Part shown: positions 48,749 through 57,985 of the stretch, in pieces
How the letters are laid out: every line of letters begins with the position of its first letter
Position numbering within the stretch: position 1 is the first letter of the stretch
Source of the DNA: Stenopsyche tienmushanensis
Lineage: Eukaryota; Arthropoda; Insecta; Trichoptera; Stenopsychidae
Direction: 5' to 3'
NCBI GenBank assembly: GCA_008973525.1
Contig: WACJ01000044.1
Coordinates: forward strand, 372,001-436,000
Length of the DNA stretch: 64,000 nucleotides
The notes under the pieces: model-generated
What the model was told of the DNA's origin: nothing
Database searches by the model: none
Seen by the model: the letters and a program-made list of their open reading frames with translations, nothing else
Program-made: the position numbers and the translations under genes

Positions 48749-48750
<2 letters not shown>
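48737..48750. repeat. Target-site duplication, 3' side of the R1-clade element
   Basis: GCATGTTATAAACC, directly followed by the T run that is the element's poly(A) tail. It is identical to 53810-53823. The next base is T on both sides, so a 15-bp duplication cannot be excluded. Confidence 0.95.
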
Positions 48751-48783
<33 letters not shown>

Positions 48784-49005
48784 TTATTTAAGGAAAGAAA
48801 AATACAATTCAAAAGTAGATAAATAGCAAACTAAAAAATTCAAATATTATTTTGAAAATATGCCCGAAGTAACATTAAAGCATCGAATGTTTCGTCATTT
48901 AGTCTGGATCTTTCTTTTCTTTTTTCTTCCACTGCCACCCGGCTACAAGTGAAGCAATGCCAGGGTGGCAGCAATGTGTCCCTCTCGGGTCCTCTATGTT
49001 GTCAT
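48751..49005 (-). other. 3' UTR and poly(A) tail of the R1-clade element
   Basis: Follows the ORF2 stop. On the element's strand it is AT-rich in its last 150 bp and ends TTAAATAAATA before an uninterrupted run of 31 A. No AATAAA is needed for such elements, though AAATAAATA lies right before the tail. The long pure A run supports recent insertion. Confidence 0.9.
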
Positions 49006-52000
49006 CTACGATGGTTCAGATGGGGGGCGAAGGCGACGTCTCTCGCGCTCCGCTTCTTCCTTGGCCCGGATTACAGCCGTTGCGTATCTGCACCACGCAT
49101 TCCATGTCTCCGCGCTAGTCAGCATCGAGGGTATCATGATGTCGGGGGAGAGCGTATTCAAACCAAGCTTCCCCTTTAGGTTTTCCCTCTCTGCGTCGAA
49201 CGCTGGACAGACGAATGTCGTATGTGCAGCATCATCCGTTTCTGCATTGCAGTGGTGGCATCCCGGTCCGGTTTCTTTTCCAATTCTATGGAGATAGCCA
49301 CCGAAGCAACCGTGCCCGGTGAGCACCTGGGTTAGGTGGTAGCACAGTTGCCCGTGCTTTCTGTCCACCCAGGGCTTCAGGGTCGGCAGGATTCGGTGGG
49401 TCCACCGGCCTTTGATGGAGTTTTGCCAGCGAGTCTGCCATGCCTCCATGGTGAGCTCCTTGGCTCTCTTCTTGTCTTCACCGAACCGTGTGGTCTTCCT
49501 CTCCTTGGCGAGAAGATCTATCGGCGGTACCGCGGTCAGCGCCAGGACTGCGTCCTCTGACACCGTGCGGTACGCCGCCGCAACCCTGATCGCGCTCCTC
49601 CTCTGGACCCTGGCCAAGTTGAGCCTGGCCCGCTCTATGTGCAGTGCATCGGCCCATATCGGCGCGCCGTACAACAGCACCGAATGCACTACCTCATTAT
49701 AAAGCTTCCTCCGGTTGGTCTTCGGGCCACCGATGTTAGGCATCAACCTGGCCAGGCCCTCTGCAATTCCGGCCGCCCTTGCTGCCGCTTTCTCCGTGTG
49801 TGCCACAAAGCTGAGCTTGTCGTCTATCTCCACCCCGAGGTATCGTATCGATCTTGAGAATTTAATCGTCGAGTTTCCGATCCTCAGGTTGGGAGGTGCA
49901 AGCTTTCTGCGCCTCGTGAAGAAGAGGGCTTCCGTTTTCTGTACGGCGAGTTTTAGCCCTGCCTCCGTTAGCCAGTTCTCCGCCTTCTTCAGGGTGTTCT
50001 CGCAGATTATTTGCAGAAGCTCCGTGGTCTTGGCCGTGGCTAGTATGGCTATGTCGTCAGCAAAGGCGACCATCTTTGCCCCTGACATTAGTGTAACTTT
50101 TAGCAGGCCGTCATACATGACGTTCCACAGTGTAGGTCCGAGTATGGACCCCTGTGGAACGCCGGCAGTTACCGGTCTTTCCTTTTGGCCTCCTTCGGCG
50201 TCTGTGTACACCAGTATCCTGTCGTGCAGATAGCTCTCCACCATTTTTAGAAGATATGGCGGGGCGTCAATTTCCTTCAGCGCTCTGATGACGAGATGCC
50301 ATCTGGCCGAGTTGAAGGCATTCTTGACGTCGAGGGCTATCAGCACGACGTGTGCGCTGGCTTTCAAGCTTCCCCTCCATGCCGTTCTCACCGTGTCGAT
50401 GACTTGGGAGATGGCGTCGATCGTGGAGCGGCCCGCACGGAAGCCGTACTGCTGTGGGGATAGTCCTGGTTCGATGTACTGCTGGAGTCGCTGGAGGATC
50501 ATTCTCTCCAGCAGTTTTCCCATCCCGTCCAGCATGCACAGCGGTCTGTACGCCGACGGTCCTGGGGTTGCTTTCCCCTTAGGGATGAGGACCAGCTTCT
50601 GTCTCTTCCATGGCGCTGGGAAGACCCCCTCCGCTAGGCAGGTATTAAGTACTGTCAGCAGGAGGTTCGGGTCGAACCCGGCAACCAGCCTGATGACTAT
50701 GTTCGGTACTCCGTCCAATCCGGGTGCCTTTCCGGGCGTCAGACGCCTTACGGCCGTGACAAGTTCTCCTGCGGTAAAAGGGGGACCCTTCTCGTCTTCT
50801 GTGACCAGAGTATGCTCCATGTCCACTAGTGTCGGGTTCGGGAAGAGTGTGGCAATCACTGATTCCAGATTCCCAGAGTTGTTCAGGTATGAATCCGTGT
50901 TCACCGCCTGCAGTTTCCGTCTGACAATCTTGTAAGGGTTTCCCCATGGGTCGTTATTTACAGAGTCGCACAGTTCATCCCAGCACTTCGCTTTGTAATA
51001 TTTGATTGCGTAGCGCAGTGTTTTCCTCGCTGACCTAAAAACAAGTCTCAGGTCTTCGCGGGATGGATGACGCTGTGATCTCCTTTGGGCTACCAGGCAT
51101 TCCCTTCTAAGCATTGCGATGTCGTCATTCCACCAGTAGACCGGTGCTCGCTTCGAGCAGGTCGCGCGTCTCGGCATGGTGGCGTCGCAGGCAAATTTCA
51201 GGAGTTTATTGACGATGTTTGCGGTTTTTTCCGCTTCCGCTCCACTTATGTTTCCGTCCGCGGCCGCCTCTCTGCTAAGTCCCACGGCATGCTCGAGCGC
51301 TTCTGCATCCAGTCTCCCGGTGGCCCATCCCGTAGTCGGGACTCGGCAGCGTTTTTTTGCGCCGTTGCTTATCCAATATTGTATGTAGAGGTGGTCACTG
51401 TGGGAGTATGTGTCGACCACTTCCCATCCGCCGATCCTTCCTAGTACCGTCTCGCCCACAAAGGTGACGTCGATGGCAGAGGTACTTCCCCTTCGCATAA
51501 AGGTATTTGCACCCGTGTTTATCGCATGCAGACGAAGTTGCGATGCCATGTCGGCAAGAAGGGCGCCCCGTCTGTCCGTTCGGGGGGAGCCCCATTCGGG
51601 CGCTTTAGCATTGAAGTCCCCGCTTACTACGGCGGGTAGCGTGGAGGTTCGTATGCTGTCCGCGAGACGAGAGAGATCTCCCGCGAAGTCAGCGAGCGTT
51701 GAGTTCGGGGAAAAGTAGCAGGAGTAAACCCTCACTCCTCCCGTCTCAATCCACGTCCAGCCGTCGACCGCAGCTCCTTGCGCTCCTGTGATGCGGAGTC
51801 TGGTCGATGCAACCCAGATGGCCGCTTTCTCGTCCGCGCTGGAGAAATAACGCGATGGGTTGCTGCCCCGGTATTGTTCAGATATCAAAACCAGGTCCGC
51901 TCCCCTCTCTTCCGCTACCCTTTCCATAAGGTCTTGGGCTGCCCTGCATCCGTTGAGATTTATTTGTAGAACTACGATGTCCATTTTTTCATTTTTCTCT

Positions 52001-52023
52001 CTTCTTTTCGGTACGCAGGGCAC
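49006..52023 (-). CDS. ORF2: APE endonuclease / reverse transcriptase polyprotein
   Basis: A 1005-codon open frame encoding the retrotransposition enzyme, which nicks target DNA and copies the element RNA at the nick. The APE-type endonuclease spans about residues 14-230. It has VVLQINLNGC at its start, SGDFNAKAPEWGS near 133 and YSHSDHLYIQYW near 211. The RT spans about 440-730. Its blocks are AYRPLCMLDGMGKLLERM near 488, QQYGFRAGRSTIDAI near 525, LDVKNAFNSARW near 563, GVPQGSILGPTLWN near 620 and the catalytic VAFADDIAIL near 653. A zinc motif, CHHC-x8-H-x4-C, sits near 920-937. The likely true start is the ATG at 51984 (MDIVVLQ), which overlaps the ORF1 stop; the first in-frame Met gives 13 more residues. 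No defects were seen. Length and domain order match R1-clade ORF2 proteins. Confidence 0.97.
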   Translation of the reverse strand: MPCVPKRREKNEKMDIVVLQINLNGCRAAQDLMERVAEERGADLVLISEQYRGSNPSRYFSSADEKAAIWVASTRLRITGAQGAAVDGWTWIETGGVRVYSCYFSPNSTLADFAGDLSRLADSIRTSTLPAVVSGDFNAKAPEWGSPRTDRRGALLADMASQLRLHAINTGANTFMRRGSTSAIDVTFVGETVLGRIGGWEVVDTYSHSDHLYIQYWISNGAKKRCRVPTTGWATGRLDAEALEHAVGLSREAAADGNISGAEAEKTANIVNKLLKFACDATMPRRATCSKRAPVYWWNDDIAMLRRECLVAQRRSQRHPSREDLRLVFRSARKTLRYAIKYYKAKCWDELCDSVNNDPWGNPYKIVRRKLQAVNTDSYLNNSGNLESVIATLFPNPTLVDMEHTLVTEDEKGPPFTAGELVTAVRRLTPGKAPGLDGVPNIVIRLVAGFDPNLLLTVLNTCLAEGVFPAPWKRQKLVLIPKGKATPGPSAYRPLCMLDGMGKLLERMILQRLQQYIEPGLSPQQYGFRAGRSTIDAISQVIDTVRTAWRGSLKASAHVVLIALDVKNAFNSARWHLVIRALKEIDAPPYLLKMVESYLHDRILVYTDAEGGQKERPVTAGVPQGSILGPTLWNVMYDGLLKVTLMSGAKMVAFADDIAILATAKTTELLQIICENTLKKAENWLTEAGLKLAVQKTEALFFTRRRKLAPPNLRIGNSTIKFSRSIRYLGVEIDDKLSFVAHTEKAAARAAGIAEGLARLMPNIGGPKTNRRKLYNEVVHSVLLYGAPIWADALHIERARLNLARVQRRSAIRVAAAYRTVSEDAVLALTAVPPIDLLAKERKTTRFGEDKKRAKELTMEAWQTRWQNSIKGRWTHRILPTLKPWVDRKHGQLCYHLTQVLTGHGCFGGYLHRIGKETGPGCHHCNAETDDAAHTTFVCPAFDAERENLKGKLGLNTLSPDIMIPSMLTSAETWNAWCRYATAVIRAKEEAERERRRLRPPSEPS
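51972..51984 (-). promoter_or_regulatory. ORF1 stop / ORF2 start overlap
   Basis: On the element's strand the sequence ATGGACATCGTAG contains the ORF2 ATG (51984-51982) and, in the other frame, the ORF1 TAG (51974-51972). The A-rich run AAAAAATGG precedes it. Such overlaps in non-LTR elements are used for termination-reinitiation of translation, as known for SART1-type elements. Frameshifting in the A run would be the alternative. No experiment is implied by the sequence itself. Confidence 0.7.
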
Positions 52024-53342
52024 TCCCTAGTTCCCATGAGGTGCTTTGGGTCTCCCTTTCCATTGCACGTGTAGCAACAGGGCTCCTTGTCGCACGCGGC
52101 TGCCATGTGCCCAGTCTCACCGCATCTGAGGCAAGACGCAGAGCGGTCTGGTGATTTGCATTGTTTCGCTATGTGGCCAACTCCCAGGCATCGGAAACAT
52201 TTGGAGACGCTGGTTTTCCTACGCACTCGGCAGTAGGTCCAGCCGATCCTCAGCTTGCCCGATTCCAGGAGTTTGATCCCTGCTCTGATGGGCACCGTGA
52301 CTATTGCCAGTTGAGTGCCCTGTGTTCCTGCTTTCAGGTACTTGACCTCGATCTCTTGTTCTGTTCCGAGGTCGCAGGCAGCGCGTAAGGCCTCAATGAC
52401 CTCACTCTCGTCAACTCCCTCCTCAATGTCAAGAATTGTAAGTGTCTCGACCTGGACGAGCTGCTTAACCTTGGTCTCGGGTCCCAAGGCGTCTGCTATT
52501 GCCCCGACGAGTTTGGCTGGATCTTCCTTGGAATCTTTTCCAAGCTCAATGATTGCGTCTCCTTTCCGTGTTCTCCTCACGGACGCAATCTTGTATCCCA
52601 GCTCATCAGGCTTGATCGTTTTGCGGAGGATTTTTAGGGTGTCGGCATATGTGTTTCCACCTTCATTCTCCTGCAGGCTTATGACGATGGCGTCCTTTCG
52701 GATCCGGGGTTTGAGCGATCTGCGCTTTTCATTCTGTTTGTCTCCCTCGCCCCTCCGTCTCCTCTTTTTGCCTACTACCCTCCATTCGGTAGGAGCTGTA
52801 GTTGGGCGTTCAGTGGGTTGCAGTGGTGTCTTCGTTCTGCTTTGTTGTGATTGCTGCTGCTGCTGTTGGTGAGGGGGGGGCTTCCTTGAGTTTCCCCCCT
52901 GTTGTTGTTGGGCCGCAATCCTGTCGCACTCTTTTCTGAGAAGATTGGCCATTGTCCTCTCTGCGTACGTCAAGATGTTAGCTGCTGCAGTGTTAGTTCC
53001 CGTTGTTTTCTTGTTGGTTTTCTTCGCAGTCTCCTTAGGCGCTGCGCTGCTGACATGTGCATCCGCAGTCTGAGTGCTCTTGTTGGAGCACTCTGGCCGC
53101 GAACCATCTTCCACACTCCTGCGATTTCCCGCACTGTTCTGTCTTATCCACGCGAAGATGTCATCCGCAAGGGACTGAGCGTTTAGGACTTTTTCCCTCA
53201 GCTTCTTGTTAGTGTTGCTGTGGATGAAGCTCTCAAGTTCCTTCAATAATTTCTCCATTTCAGTCATTTTTCTATTGATGAAGTCCATAGTGTAGAACGA
53301 AGAATGCCAATCAATGTTGCTCTTGCGATGAGCTATTTCCAA
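51972..53342 (-). CDS. ORF1: Gag-like nucleic-acid-binding protein with three zinc knuckles
   Basis: A 456-codon open frame for the RNA-packaging protein of the element. The N-terminus (residues about 18-70) is charged and probably helical or coiled coil (MTEMEKLLKELESF). Residues about 135-175 are Gln/Pro/Thr-rich with poly-Q runs. A basic patch, KKRRRRGEGDKQNEKRR, around 190-210 could be a nuclear localisation signal. The middle (about 220-370) is an RRM-like region typical of R1/I/Jockey ORF1. At the C-terminus are zinc knuckles CFRCLGVGHIAKQC (382-395) and CLRCGETGHMAAAC (404-417), plus a longer third, C-x2-C-x7-H-x6-C (423-441). Several in-frame Met codons near the start (residues 1, 19, 26, 29) make the exact initiation uncertain. 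It ends WTS at the stop that overlaps ORF2. No frameshift or stop is present. Confidence 0.95.
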   Translation of the reverse strand: MEIAHRKSNIDWHSSFYTMDFINRKMTEMEKLLKELESFIHSNTNKKLREKVLNAQSLADDIFAWIRQNSAGNRRSVEDGSRPECSNKSTQTADAHVSSAAPKETAKKTNKKTTGTNTAAANILTYAERTMANLLRKECDRIAAQQQQGGNSRKPPPHQQQQQQSQQSRTKTPLQPTERPTTAPTEWRVVGKKRRRRGEGDKQNEKRRSLKPRIRKDAIVISLQENEGGNTYADTLKILRKTIKPDELGYKIASVRRTRKGDAIIELGKDSKEDPAKLVGAIADALGPETKVKQLVQVETLTILDIEEGVDESEVIEALRAACDLGTEQEIEVKYLKAGTQGTQLAIVTVPIRAGIKLLESGKLRIGWTYCRVRRKTSVSKCFRCLGVGHIAKQCKSPDRSASCLRCGETGHMAAACDKEPCCYTCNGKGDPKHLMGTRECPAYRKEERKMKKWTS

Positions 53343-53809
53343 CGCGTTTTCGCGGGATCTCTACCTTGTAGTAGGCGCGCACATATTTATGGAGTTCTAG
53401 GAAAATCCGAGAAAGTTTGCTCAAAAATTAAAAATATAAATTAATAATGATTGCACAAAATTGTCTGTTTATCACTTAAGTTTTTTCCTTTTCGCGCCGC
53501 GCTTTCACAGGGGGGCTCGTAGGCCCTCCACGCTTCACTTGGTTTCGGTGCCGTTGGGGAAAAACCCGAACGGTCACGTAATTAAAAGTTAAAAATTAAT
53601 TATCAGAGCATCTTGCAACAATAATAATTTAATAAATTTAATAAAACGTCTGTATCGTTAAAAAGAGCACTTAGTCGCGCCGCGCAAATTAGCGCCAGGC
53701 CATATTAATGTTGTCCACCGATTGGTCACTTAAAATCACACGTTTTCCACGACTTTCGGCGGAGCTCACAAAAACTGATCCGTTCGCGACGACCGCCGAA
53801 TCCCACTCC
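53343..53809 (-). other. 5' UTR of the R1-clade element
   Basis: Extends from the target duplication to the first ORF1 ATG. The outer 100 bp are GC-rich (GGATTCGGCGGTCGTCGCGA) and should hold the internal promoter used by such elements (family knowledge; no core motif pinpointed). A second GC-rich block lies at 53490-53580. Confidence 0.8.
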
Positions 53810-53823
53810 GCATGTTATAAACC
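53810..53823. repeat. Target-site duplication, 5' side of the R1-clade element
   Basis: GCATGTTATAAACC, identical to 48737-48750. Removing one copy and the element restores a continuous AT-rich sequence running from TTCGCTA through the repeat into TAGCCATACT. Confidence 0.95.
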
Positions 53824-56800
53824 TAGCCATACTACTTAATAAAATGGGGATTTTTCTGAATAAATTATCAATTAACTATAAGAAATAATTCCAAATATAA
53901 CTTTAAAATACTAATTAAATAATCAATCGTATATTTTTATGTATCATAAATAGGAAATCATTGTGGCAACGTTTACTTTTTTTACAAATAAATAATTTAT
54001 GTTTTTCTTAAGTTTTTCCGTTTTTTGACGCAATCTTTGATGTGGAATTGTTCCTGCTCATAAAAAACAGGTTCCCATTTAAAATTACATAGATATAAAA
54101 TAGCTAAATCTTTTTTTGTCAGAAAAATTAATAAGTCGGATAATCTAAGACTTTAATGTTTAGCATTAAATATTATTAGATGATAGATAAATAAAACCTT
54201 ATCAAAATATTCTACAATGTCGTTATAGAAGGAACTGTAAAATGTTATTTAAAAATCAGCTTATTAAACTATTTAAACGATCTAAATCCAAATCAGAAAA
54301 TGGATAACTTATCCAAGTAACAATAAAATTAACATCTACCAATTTGAAGCAGCGAATTACAAAAAAAGCGATGATTTATTCAGTTCATAATTTAGACCCC
54401 AATATATATTATGACAGAAAACTGGTAGAAATTCCATTATAGCTATGATATAAAAATAGTAGCGATAAGAAGACGAAAACTTTCTTAAAACACTATTGTT
54501 TTACAGTGATGACCAAAAGTCTGCTCGCATTTTTGGATGAATTAATGAGATTTTGCATATAATATATTAGGCTTTATTTTAATCAAATATGAATCTATCT
54601 GTTTAAAATACGTGTAAGTACAAAATTTATTAGAATTTAACGTAATAAAATTTTAGCATAAAATTACGTGATCAGGTTCTGTTTCAAAGTTTTGTAAAAG
54701 TGACGTCGATTCCGGTTCCATCCGATGCGCTCCCATTCGGCTTACTGTATTTCCTGTGTCTCCATCTCCTCCTTCAGCATCCTTTCAGCAGCCACAACAC
54801 GCAGCATTTGTTATTACACCCTCGTAAAGTATTATATTGCCTCAACCCGACTGGATTGTCACACCGTAGTCTACCCATTAAATTATTCAGCTACATGTGC
54901 TGTGAGCAAATGTTCAAATCTACTTAACGCAAGACTTGACGATTTAACCGACTTTTGCATACGCATCTCTTCAAACTACATCGTCAACGATGGCACATAC
55001 AAATTCACTCACTATCTCAGATGATACCCCAGAGAGATGCGACAATTCGGGAATAACAAGGGGATCCTGGATAAACATTAATTAAATTTCATCGATCATC
55101 AAATTGGAAATAATGAAAGACGCTTTATAAATTAGGGCAGGTTTGGAATACTGATACGCACTCACTCAGTGTGAGTTCACCGGAAAGTGAGGTTTTCGAT
55201 TTTCCCATATTTTCGCCTCAAAGTCAAATTTCCGGTAGGATCTTATTTTTTTTACAACCAATGCGGATTGAAGATACAAACATTCAAGTTTGCTGAAGTC
55301 ATGTTCCGCATACTGGAAGAAAGTGAGCTATTCTGTGCCGGCAATTCTATCAAAATCAATCAGCCAAATATATTCGGGTGACTATCAAAAGAAAGTAAAT
55401 ATCGATTATACGCCTTCGATTTGAATTACTTCACCCTCTTTAAGATTGAACCTATTTCTTTAGATAATTTAAAAAATGACGTAACTACTGTTTCAAACTT
55501 ATTTTTTATTTCCAATGCCAACTTGTAATATAAATATGCTTAATTTATTTATATTATTATATTCAACAAGGCTCTTTTTTATAGGTTTAAGAAACCTACA
55601 AAGCCCTATATTGATTGCATCTCCTGTTTCCCCTATTCTCCCCAACAATCCAATACTGCGGGAGACTATCTAATTAAAGTGATGTTTGTTGTGACGATAG
55701 ATACGCTTATTATCAAAAAATATCAATCAAGCATTTGAATATTTGTTGCTTTAATATGATTTTTATACATAAATACGTTAAGTACACTATTGACTAGCAA
55801 CATTGAAAACGACAAATTAAGAATAGAAGTTCATTGGAGTTTATCGATTACTCTACAATATTTGCCGTAAGATTGAATAAGTCACTATGGTAATCTTAAT
55901 TAGATTTTTAAAAAATTAAAAAACTTGATAAATGATTTCCGCATGACTATAAGTAAGTAGCTTTTTTTCTTAACAAGTATCAGCTTGCGGATTTTATCAA
56001 ACACAATTTAACCTGTAATGAAAAATGAGCACTGTATATTAATTTGTAGAAGCAAACGAACAAAAAATGCTTAGATCTCGTAGAAAATCCTATACGATCC
56101 TATTTCATGACAACCGTATAACCGTGTTATAGATTTTCAGAGCTTAATTCAACTATCGTAACATTTTTACTGTATAACATATTCTAACATATAAGAGAAC
56201 TTATGAAAGCTCATGAAAAATTGCACCTCTATCCGCTTTATTTAATAAAAAATGTGTTCTAAATAGATCTCATATGATTTATATAAATCGGATATTTCAT
56301 ATGAAAATTCCAACTCCAAATGAAACAGGTTTTATAAAATAAATTAACAGCTTTTAAGTATTAAAACGTGATGTTAAAGCATTGTCCATTAATACTATTA
56401 TTTTATTGCTACCACATAACATATCTTGAGATAAAAGCCCATTATAATTATCATACTATCTAAAGTCCGTGATCAATGAGGGATTATTTCCGTATTTGAT
56501 TTATGAAAAAATCCACAACACTGTTATTACACACGCAGAAAAAGACATTTAGAGAAGCACTGTGAGTAATATGGGCCCATATCTGATGCTGTGGGAGTGC
56601 TCGCAATTGCTTTTCTCGAATTTCTTTCGGAAAATCGTACATTTTCACACATGGAAATGATATTTCCCATCCGGCCACTGTGAAAATTGCCTCGAGGTGG
56701 CGATATTAAAATTCTATTAAACGTCGGCACAATGCGAGCGCTGGGGTTGCTGTGGGCCCAGCATTTAGCCCCGGCGATATTGAAGGGTTGCATATCTTTA

Positions 56801-57844
56801 TGTTTTTTATTACCATCGATACCGAGGGGTTGCATAAAAGGCTTCTGTACTGAAAATATGCTCATATTATCGCACAACAAAAACCGACAATGCGGCCAAA
56901 AATGCCAATAACGTTAATATTGACATATTAAATCACACACTGCGCGGGCGAGCTCGATGCTTGATGTTCGCATTTTGTGTATTAAACATGCGCAACTTTT
57001 ATTATGATATTAGTTGAATGGATTGATTGAATAATAGCAGAATAGTTGGGGAAATTCACAGTTTAAGGAACACTGGGCTCGTCTGTTTTACGAATAGGTG
57101 GTGGCGCCGTCTACTTCCTATTTCAACAGCCACAATAGAGCCTCTTAGCCACTAGCAAGTGATGAGTACCCCAGTCGGGTAGAAAGCTGATAAGGAAACT
57201 CGTATAGAACAATTACAAGGAAATTATGTCAAAACTACGTGAATCCGAGACCTCAACATAAGGATCTTAAACATTTAAATTATATATTTTATTAATTCAA
57301 TGCTATTGTCATATATCAACAACAAGCAGATTACATAATTTATTTGTTTTTAAACATAGAATTAAACATATCAAAAGCTAGTTTCATTTGAAGATCAATG
57401 AAAAACTATATAATTTAGGATTAATTATGTTAGATTGGCAAAATAAGAATAATATAAAAAGCAAGGAAGATTATATTGTTTCGTTTTTAATCTTTTTTTC
57501 TTCTTATAAACATATCATTGCTTCACGTACTTCACAATATTCGTTTATAGCGTATCGAGCCTATTGAGCATCCTTTTTGAAAGATCCTGTATAAAATTAA
57601 ACTTGAAGATTTGATAAAATTATCTATATGTTTATAAGCGAAATTATTAATCCATAACTATAATGATCTAATATCATTTGGATAATCTCATACTTTAATG
57701 GAAAATAAATTAGCTCATGTATATCGGAATCATCATAATTAAAATAATAAAGGCATCTATAGCTTTGATCATTTGATGTTTATTCTATGGAATTGTCTTT
57801 CAAATATGTATATCGTAGAAATGTTATATTGACATGTCAGGCGC
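53824..57844. other. Intergenic DNA
   Basis: No gene was recognised. At 54700-55025 a C-rich block with a 99-codon plus-strand frame has no known motif. The block 56540-56890 is GC-richer, with TGGGCCCAGCATTTAGCCCC and GGGTTGCATAAAAGG-like motifs, and might be regulatory. At 57100-57135 an AATAGG...CCTATT inverted pair surrounds GGCGCC. Elsewhere AT-rich. Confidence 0.4.
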
Positions 57845-57985
57845 GGTCCAGTGGCTTAGCGATTGGGCTCCCCTGGCTAAGGCAGACGAGGCCGATTGTC
57901 TCAAGTTGCGGTCGTCATTACATAAGCGCCAATTGTAATGTATGTCAGTACACAAGCCCGTCCCCATTTGTAACTTGTTAATAAA
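57845..57985 (+). mobile_element. Possible tRNA-derived SINE fragment
   Basis: TGGCTTAGCGATTGGG at about 57851 resembles a Pol III A box. About 36 bp later GGCCGATTGTC is a poor match to a B box. The following GC-richer stretch ending near AATAAACTGCA differs from the AT-rich surroundings. No target duplication or tail is clear, so the call is tentative. Confidence 0.3.

Larger units (their letters stand above)
48751..53809 (-). mobile_element. Full-length R1-clade non-LTR retrotransposon
   Basis: A complete 5.06-kb LINE-type element reading leftward. From its 5' end: a 5' UTR of about 470 bp starting CGGAGTGGGATTCGGCGGTC, ORF1 (53342-51972), ORF2 (51984 or 52023 to 49006), a 3' UTR of about 225 bp, and a poly(A) tail seen as 31 T at 48751-48781. 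Perfect 14-bp direct repeats flank it. Both ORFs are free of stops and all key motifs are present. GC content and codon use are far higher than in the surrounding AT-rich DNA. R1-clade assignment rests on the gag-like ORF1 with three zinc knuckles, the APE endonuclease, the RT block GVPQGSILGPTLWNVMYDGL and the C-terminal zinc motif. Elements of this clade insert by target-primed reverse transcription. The intact state implies recent, possibly ongoing, activity. Confidence 0.96.

Noticed and set aside
49006..53186. Many plus-strand open frames (up to 215 codons) across 48.9-53.2 kb
   Set aside because: They are antisense shadows of the GC-rich ORF1 and ORF2 of the R1-clade element and have no domains of their own.
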